34,810 nucleotides of DNA from an uncultured Bacteroidales bacterium. Its GTDB lineage: Bacteria > Bacteroidota > Bacteroidia > Bacteroidales > Bacteroidaceae. The position numbers and the translations under genes are program-made. The stretch spans positions 1 to 34,810 of the forward strand of contig CACXLY010000064.1 of the NCBI GenBank assembly GCA_902768605.1, written 5' to 3'. Shown one piece after another: positions 31,527-34,810 of the stretch. The notes below the pieces were generated by a model. It searched no databases and had not been told where the DNA came from. It saw only the letters and a program-made list of their open reading frames with translations. The first letter of the stretch is position 1, and each line of letters begins with the position of its first letter.

Positions 31527-32915
31527 TTATAGAGTCCCTTGCTTGAGCTGCTCGACGAATCTGTCGATGCGTTGCATCTCGCGCGGTATGTCTATTGATT
31601 GCGGGCAATGGCTCACGCATTCGCGGCACTCGATGCAATGGCTGGCCTGGCGCAGCTTAGGCACGCTGCGGTCGTATCCGACGAGAAAGGCGCGGCGAGC
31701 CTTTTGGTAGTTTGCTGCCTGCTGACTCTCGGGAACGTTGCCTTTGTTCACACATTTATTATAATGTACGAAGATGGCCGGGATGTTGAGACCATAGGGA
31801 CAAGGCATGCAATAGTTACAGTCGTTGCAATCTATCGTGGGGTAGCTCTTGATGAGTGTGGCAGTCTCGCCCTCGAGCCACTGCTGTTCTTCCTCCGTCA
31901 GAGGTTCGAGCGGGGAGTACGTCCGCAGATTGTCCTCCAGATGCTCCATGTAGGTCATGCCGCTCAGTACGGTGAGGACGGCCGGCTTTGAACCAATGTA
32001 GCGGAAGGCCCACGAGGCGACGCTGTCCTCGGGTTTGCGTTGCTTGAAGTGCGCCACGACATGGTCGGGCACTTTCGACAGGCGGCCGCCGAGCAGCGGT
32101 TCCATGATGACGACGGGGATGTTGCGTTTCGCGAGCTCTTCGTACAGGTACTTTCCCGAGCGCCCTTTGTCGTCGTTTTCCCAGTCGACGTAATTGGCCT
32201 GTATCTGCACGAAGTCCCAATGGTACTCGTCATGGTGGGCCATTGCCCAGTCGAAGACAGCCACGTCGCCGTGGAACGAGAAGCCGAGGTTGCGGATGCG
32301 TCCCGCCTCGCGCTGTTCCACGAGCCAGTCGAGCAGTCCGTTGTCGAGGTATCGCTGGTGGACAGGGTTCATGCCGCCTCCGCCGATGCTATGCAGCAGG
32401 AGATAGTCGATGTAGTCAGTCTTGAGGTATGCAAGGCTGCGTTCGAACATCGCCTTTCCCTCCTCGAATTCGTACTGCGAGGGCGAGAAGTTCGACATCT
32501 TTGTAGCGATGAAGTAATCGCTACGCTTGTAGCCGCTTGCCTCGAGGGCGATGCCGAGGCTTTCTTCGCTCTTGCCCCGGCAATAAGCAGGCGACGTGTC
32601 GAAGTAGTTGACGCCGTGGTCGAGGGCAAACTTGCAGAGACGGTTTACTTGCTCCTGGTCTATGACGTCGCGACCGTCTTCGTCCTTTGTGTTGGGCAGT
32701 CGCATCCAGCCATACCCCAGCAAGCTGACCTTATCTCCTTGCTTTGGGTTGACGCGATACGTCATCTTGTCTGTGGGGATGGGACCAGTATGATGTCCCA
32801 TGTAATCCACTTCGCCATCGTCGTTGCCACCATTCACGCCGCACGATGCCAGTGCTGTCGTGGCTGCGGCTGTGCCTGTGACCTTTATAAAGTCACGTCT
32901 TGTAATATCTTTCAT
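31527..32915 (-). CDS. Tat-exported lipoprotein aldo/keto reductase with C-terminal 4Fe-4S domain
   Basis: A 462-residue protein. The N-terminus has a twin-arginine motif (TRRDFIK) and a lipobox ending at Cys25 (LASC), so export by Tat and lipid anchoring are likely. An aldo/keto reductase barrel follows (about 60-370) with YFDTSPAYCRGKSEE (Asp and Tyr), ATKMS (Lys) and YLLLHS (His), the usual catalytic tetrad. The C-terminal part has CNDCNYCMPCPYG (about 385) and CIECRECVSHCPQSID (about 438), two 4Fe-4S sites. The start at 32915 is preceded by AGGAGA. A longer frame upstream is out of register with the ferredoxin gene and is discarded. It begins 14 bp after that gene, which may supply its electrons. 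Confidence 0.9.
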   Translation of the reverse strand: MKDITRRDFIKVTGTAAATTALASCGVNGGNDDGEVDYMGHHTGPIPTDKMTYRVNPKQGDKVSLLGYGWMRLPNTKDEDGRDVIDQEQVNRLCKFALDHGVNYFDTSPAYCRGKSEESLGIALEASGYKRSDYFIATKMSNFSPSQYEFEEGKAMFERSLAYLKTDYIDYLLLHSIGGGGMNPVHQRYLDNGLLDWLVEQREAGRIRNLGFSFHGDVAVFDWAMAHHDEYHWDFVQIQANYVDWENDDKGRSGKYLYEELAKRNIPVVIMEPLLGGRLSKVPDHVVAHFKQRKPEDSVASWAFRYIGSKPAVLTVLSGMTYMEHLEDNLRTYSPLEPLTEEEQQWLEGETATLIKSYPTIDCNDCNYCMPCPYGLNIPAIFVHYNKCVNKGNVPESQQAANYQKARRAFLVGYDRSVPKLRQASHCIECRECVSHCPQSIDIPREMQRIDRFVEQLKQGTL

Positions 32916-32929
32916 AACCTGTTCTCCTT

Positions 32930-34462
32930 TTATATTTCTTTGTGCACCTCGTGTCCTTCTACGTATATTGCGCTGATGGGGTTTGAGGGGCAGAGGTTTT
33001 CGCATGCGCCGCAGCCGATGCACTTTTCTTCGTTGATGACCGGTATGAGCAGTACCTTCTCCCTTGGTATCTCCTGGTTGTCGGCATCGCGCCAGCGCCA
33101 GCCGTCCTGGTGAACACCAGCCTGCAGGGGTACCATCTGTATGGCTTGTGCGGGGCATTTGCGAGCGCAGAGTCCGCATGGCTTTTCGTCTTTGACGGGG
33201 ATACAGAGGTCGCGCGTCCAAACGGCGTGTCCGACCTGTATGGCCGTGCGCTGTTCCACGGTGACGGGTCGTATGGCGGCGGTGGGGCAGACCTCGGAGC
33301 ATCGGGTACACTCGGGCCTGCAATAGCCTTTCTCGAAGCTTACCTCGGGCTGCATGAAGCGGTCGAGGCTGCTGCTCGGACGCAGGACGTCGTTGGGGCA
33401 TGCGTCGATGCAGAGCTGACATGCGGTGCAGTGGCTGCGGAGGTTACGTATGGAGAGTGAGCCCGGCGGCGTGATGAGTTTCTCGCGGCGAGGTTTCTTC
33501 TTCTTGATGATGTCGGCCAGGCCGCCGTCGGTCGTCTTGGGCTCTGCCTTGCTCTGTGCTTTGGCGATGGCTGTGCCGGCCAGGAGGGCGATGGAAGTCA
33601 AAGCGGAACGACGACCGAAAGACCCTTCAGAATCTCCTCTTGAAGGGGAGACTTTCTGGTCCGTAAACTTTAGCGCGCCGAACTTGCACTCCTCGAGGCA
33701 GTCGCCGCATACGACGCAGCGGGAGTAGTCGATGCTGTGCGTGCTGAGGTCGATGCAGGCGGCCTTGCAGTTGTGTTCGCACTTGCGGCAGTTCTTGCAC
33801 TTATCCGCGTCGATGTTTATCTTGAGGAACGACTGCCTGCTGATGAGGCCGAGCAGCGTTCCGACGGGACAGATCGTGTTGCACCACGTGCGTCCGTTCT
33901 TCCACGCCAGCACGGCGATGATGCCCCAAGTGACGAGGGCGACGGCGAGTGCTGCGGCGCTCTTGAGCCACACCTCCACTTCGTAGAAGGCATAGCTGCC
34001 GTAGTGCTCGGCGATGGCCGCTAGGCCGTTGTTGGCGAGCTTGTAGAGCGGGGCGAAGATGGTCGAGACGATGCGTCCGTAGGTGCTGTAGGGGAAGATG
34101 AGTCCTCCCAGCCAGGCGACGCCCAGCGCCAGCGAGGCGCAGGCTACGACAAGCACCGAGTAGCGCAGCGTGTCCTTAGCCGGCGAGAAACTGTACTTGT
34201 TCTTCTTCCGGCGCAACCATGCGATGACGTCCTGCATCACACCCAGCGGACAGATGACGGAGCAGTAGATGCGCCCCATCAGGTAGGTGAGTGTGACGAC
34301 GAAGAGCAGAGCCCCGATGTTGAGCGCCAGCAGGGCAGGAATGAACTGAATCTTGGCCATCCATCCCAGATAAGCTTGCGCCGTGCCTGTGAAGTCGAGC
34401 AGCAGCCACGTGATCAGCACCCAGAAGATGATGGCGAGTGTCAAACGGATTTTTCTTAGCAT
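32930..34462 (-). CDS. Membrane polyferredoxin, NapH-like fused to NapG-like
   Basis: A 510-residue membrane iron-sulfur protein. Residues 1-200 have four helices and the two NapH/NosR-type motifs CSVICPLGVMQD and CNTICPVGTLLG. Then come CKNCRKCEHNCKAAC and CVVCGDCLEECKFGA (about 220-265). At about 282 GRRSALTSIALLAGTAIA looks like an embedded twin-arginine signal, after which four more clusters follow (CTACQLCIDACPND, CRPECTRCSEVCPTA, CGLCARKCPAQA, CIGCGACENLCPSNP) as in NapG. So it looks like a NapH-NapG fusion with an internal Tat-like joint. It probably passes quinol electrons across the membrane, and the next gene (Fe-S reductase) is a natural partner. No nitrate reductase genes are in the window. 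Confidence 0.88.
   Translation of the reverse strand: MLRKIRLTLAIIFWVLITWLLLDFTGTAQAYLGWMAKIQFIPALLALNIGALLFVVTLTYLMGRIYCSVICPLGVMQDVIAWLRRKKNKYSFSPAKDTLRYSVLVVACASLALGVAWLGGLIFPYSTYGRIVSTIFAPLYKLANNGLAAIAEHYGSYAFYEVEVWLKSAAALAVALVTWGIIAVLAWKNGRTWCNTICPVGTLLGLISRQSFLKINIDADKCKNCRKCEHNCKAACIDLSTHSIDYSRCVVCGDCLEECKFGALKFTDQKVSPSRGDSEGSFGRRSALTSIALLAGTAIAKAQSKAEPKTTDGGLADIIKKKKPRREKLITPPGSLSIRNLRSHCTACQLCIDACPNDVLRPSSSLDRFMQPEVSFEKGYCRPECTRCSEVCPTAAIRPVTVEQRTAIQVGHAVWTRDLCIPVKDEKPCGLCARKCPAQAIQMVPLQAGVHQDGWRWRDADNQEIPREKVLLIPVINEEKCIGCGACENLCPSNPISAIYVEGHEVHKEI
33617..33658 (-). repeat. Small palindromic repeat inserted in frame in the polyferredoxin gene
   Basis: CCCTTCA (33623-33629) pairs with TGAAGGG (33641-33647), and TCTCC (33633-33637) with GGAGA (33647-33651). 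It encodes VSPSRGDSEGSFG, which has no place in either half of the fusion and lies exactly between the NapH-like part and the internal Tat-like motif. Its CTCCCC/GGGGAG style matches the intergenic palindromes of this window. Confidence 0.6.
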
Positions 34463-34497
34463 AATTGTTTTTGATTATAATGTATTCTCTGCCGTTG

Positions 34498-34505
34498 CAA
34501 AAATA
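34498..34505 (-). promoter_or_regulatory. -7 box for the polyferredoxin-reductase operon
   Basis: Minus strand TATTTTTG, 35 bases before the ATG at 34462. Array C lies about 80 bp further upstream. Confidence 0.6.
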
Positions 34506-34586
34506 CTGAAAATTGTTGAATGTTTTGCAAATAATCGTCAAAAAAACTCGAAGAATGACGCTTTTTTGCATGAGGGGGTGAAAAAC

Positions 34587-34680
34587 GCCACAGCAAGGAA
34601 CGGCCAACGCCACAGCAAGGAACGGCCAACGCCACAGCAAGGAACAGCCGATGCCACAGCAAGGAACGGCCGATGCCACG
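34587..34680. repeat. 22-bp tandem array C
   Basis: Four full 22-bp units (34587, 34609, 34631, 34653) with core GCCACAGCAAGGAACGGCC, the first two identical, and a degenerate fifth start. It begins A-run plus ACGCCACAGCAAGG, as in arrays A and B. It lies directly upstream of the polyferredoxin promoter. Confidence 0.92.
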
Positions 34681-34755
34681 TGTGGCGTTTGGCGGGCTAT
34701 TATGTTAAATTAAGGCAATAATATAGCAGTTGGCACAATGGAAGCCTGAAAGGCT

Positions 34756-34810
34756 GGAAAGACCACAGACGGGGGTGGAACCCCCGTAACCAGTACGAGC
34801 GGTAAACGGA
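34756..34810 (-). repeat. Dispersed non-coding element, partial copy 4 (cut by window end)
   Basis: On the minus strand ACGGGGGTTCCACCCCCG is followed by TCTGTGGTCTTTCCAG, the same hairpin-plus-motif as in copies 1-3. The rest lies outside or has diverged. The spacer 34681-34755 is AT-rich and shows nothing else. Confidence 0.6.

Noticed and set aside
32916..33422. N-terminal extension of the aldo/keto reductase
   Set aside because: Arg/His-rich shadow of the polyferredoxin gene; the Tat signal starts at 32915 with AGGAGA before it.

Overview
The window looks like chromosome of a Prevotella-like member of the Bacteroidales. The signs are: many start regions carry the Bacteroidetes -7 promoter box TAnnTTTG; secD and secF are one gene; there is a BspA-type leucine-rich-repeat surface protein, a GH92 mannosidase, a PL29-N-terminal-like coiled-coil lipoprotein, an HU-related protein with a downstream 'smalltalk' micro-ORF, and two secreted proteins ending in a GLYI(I/V)GG-type C-terminus. 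No rRNA, tRNA, insertion sequence with transposase, prophage or CRISPR array was seen.

Layout. 1-231: non-coding dispersed repeat. 273-2591 (minus): a multi-pass membrane protein behind purD. 2851-5202 (minus): secreted LRR protein. 5303-11468 (minus): run of cysE, a THUMP/RlmL-type RNA methyltransferase, a frameshifted S9/DPP-IV peptidase and a membrane-spanning Kelch-AraC regulator, ended by a strong terminator. 11813-14866 (minus): secDF. 14977-16979 (minus): rhomboid protease overlapping an endonuclease/exonuclease/phosphatase-fold membrane protein. 17198-17461 (plus): HU. 17462-18363: about 900 bp without genes, built from several classes of dispersed and tandem repeat. 18364-19527 (plus): HU-related protein, phage-P5/lysin-like protein and smalltalk peptide. 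19565-26864 (minus): cell-surface cluster of a 1259-residue coiled-coil lipoprotein, OmpA, a secreted protein and a beta-barrel protein that lacks a signal peptide. 27080-29148 (minus): CPBP protease, guanine-deaminase-like enzyme, small exported protein. 29245-31482 (plus): GH92 alpha-mannosidase. 31527-34462 (minus): NapH-NapG-like polyferredoxin followed by a Tat-lipoprotein aldo/keto reductase with its own 4Fe-4S domain.

Most unusual features. (i) Four intergenic tandem arrays share an exact 22-bp period. Three start with the same ACGCCACAGCAAG boundary and the fourth with a degenerate form of it. They sit beside copies of a dispersed element whose two long copies are in opposite orientation about 17.7 kb apart. 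(ii) The HU-related/lysin-like/smalltalk cassette has a 14-bp perfect palindrome upstream. (iii) A small palindromic repeat lies in frame at the NapH-NapG fusion joint. (iv) The DPP-IV-like gene has lost about 26 nt, which separates the nucleophile serine from the catalytic Asp and His. (v) A single polypeptide joins a Kelch-like extracytoplasmic sensor to an AraC DNA-binding domain.
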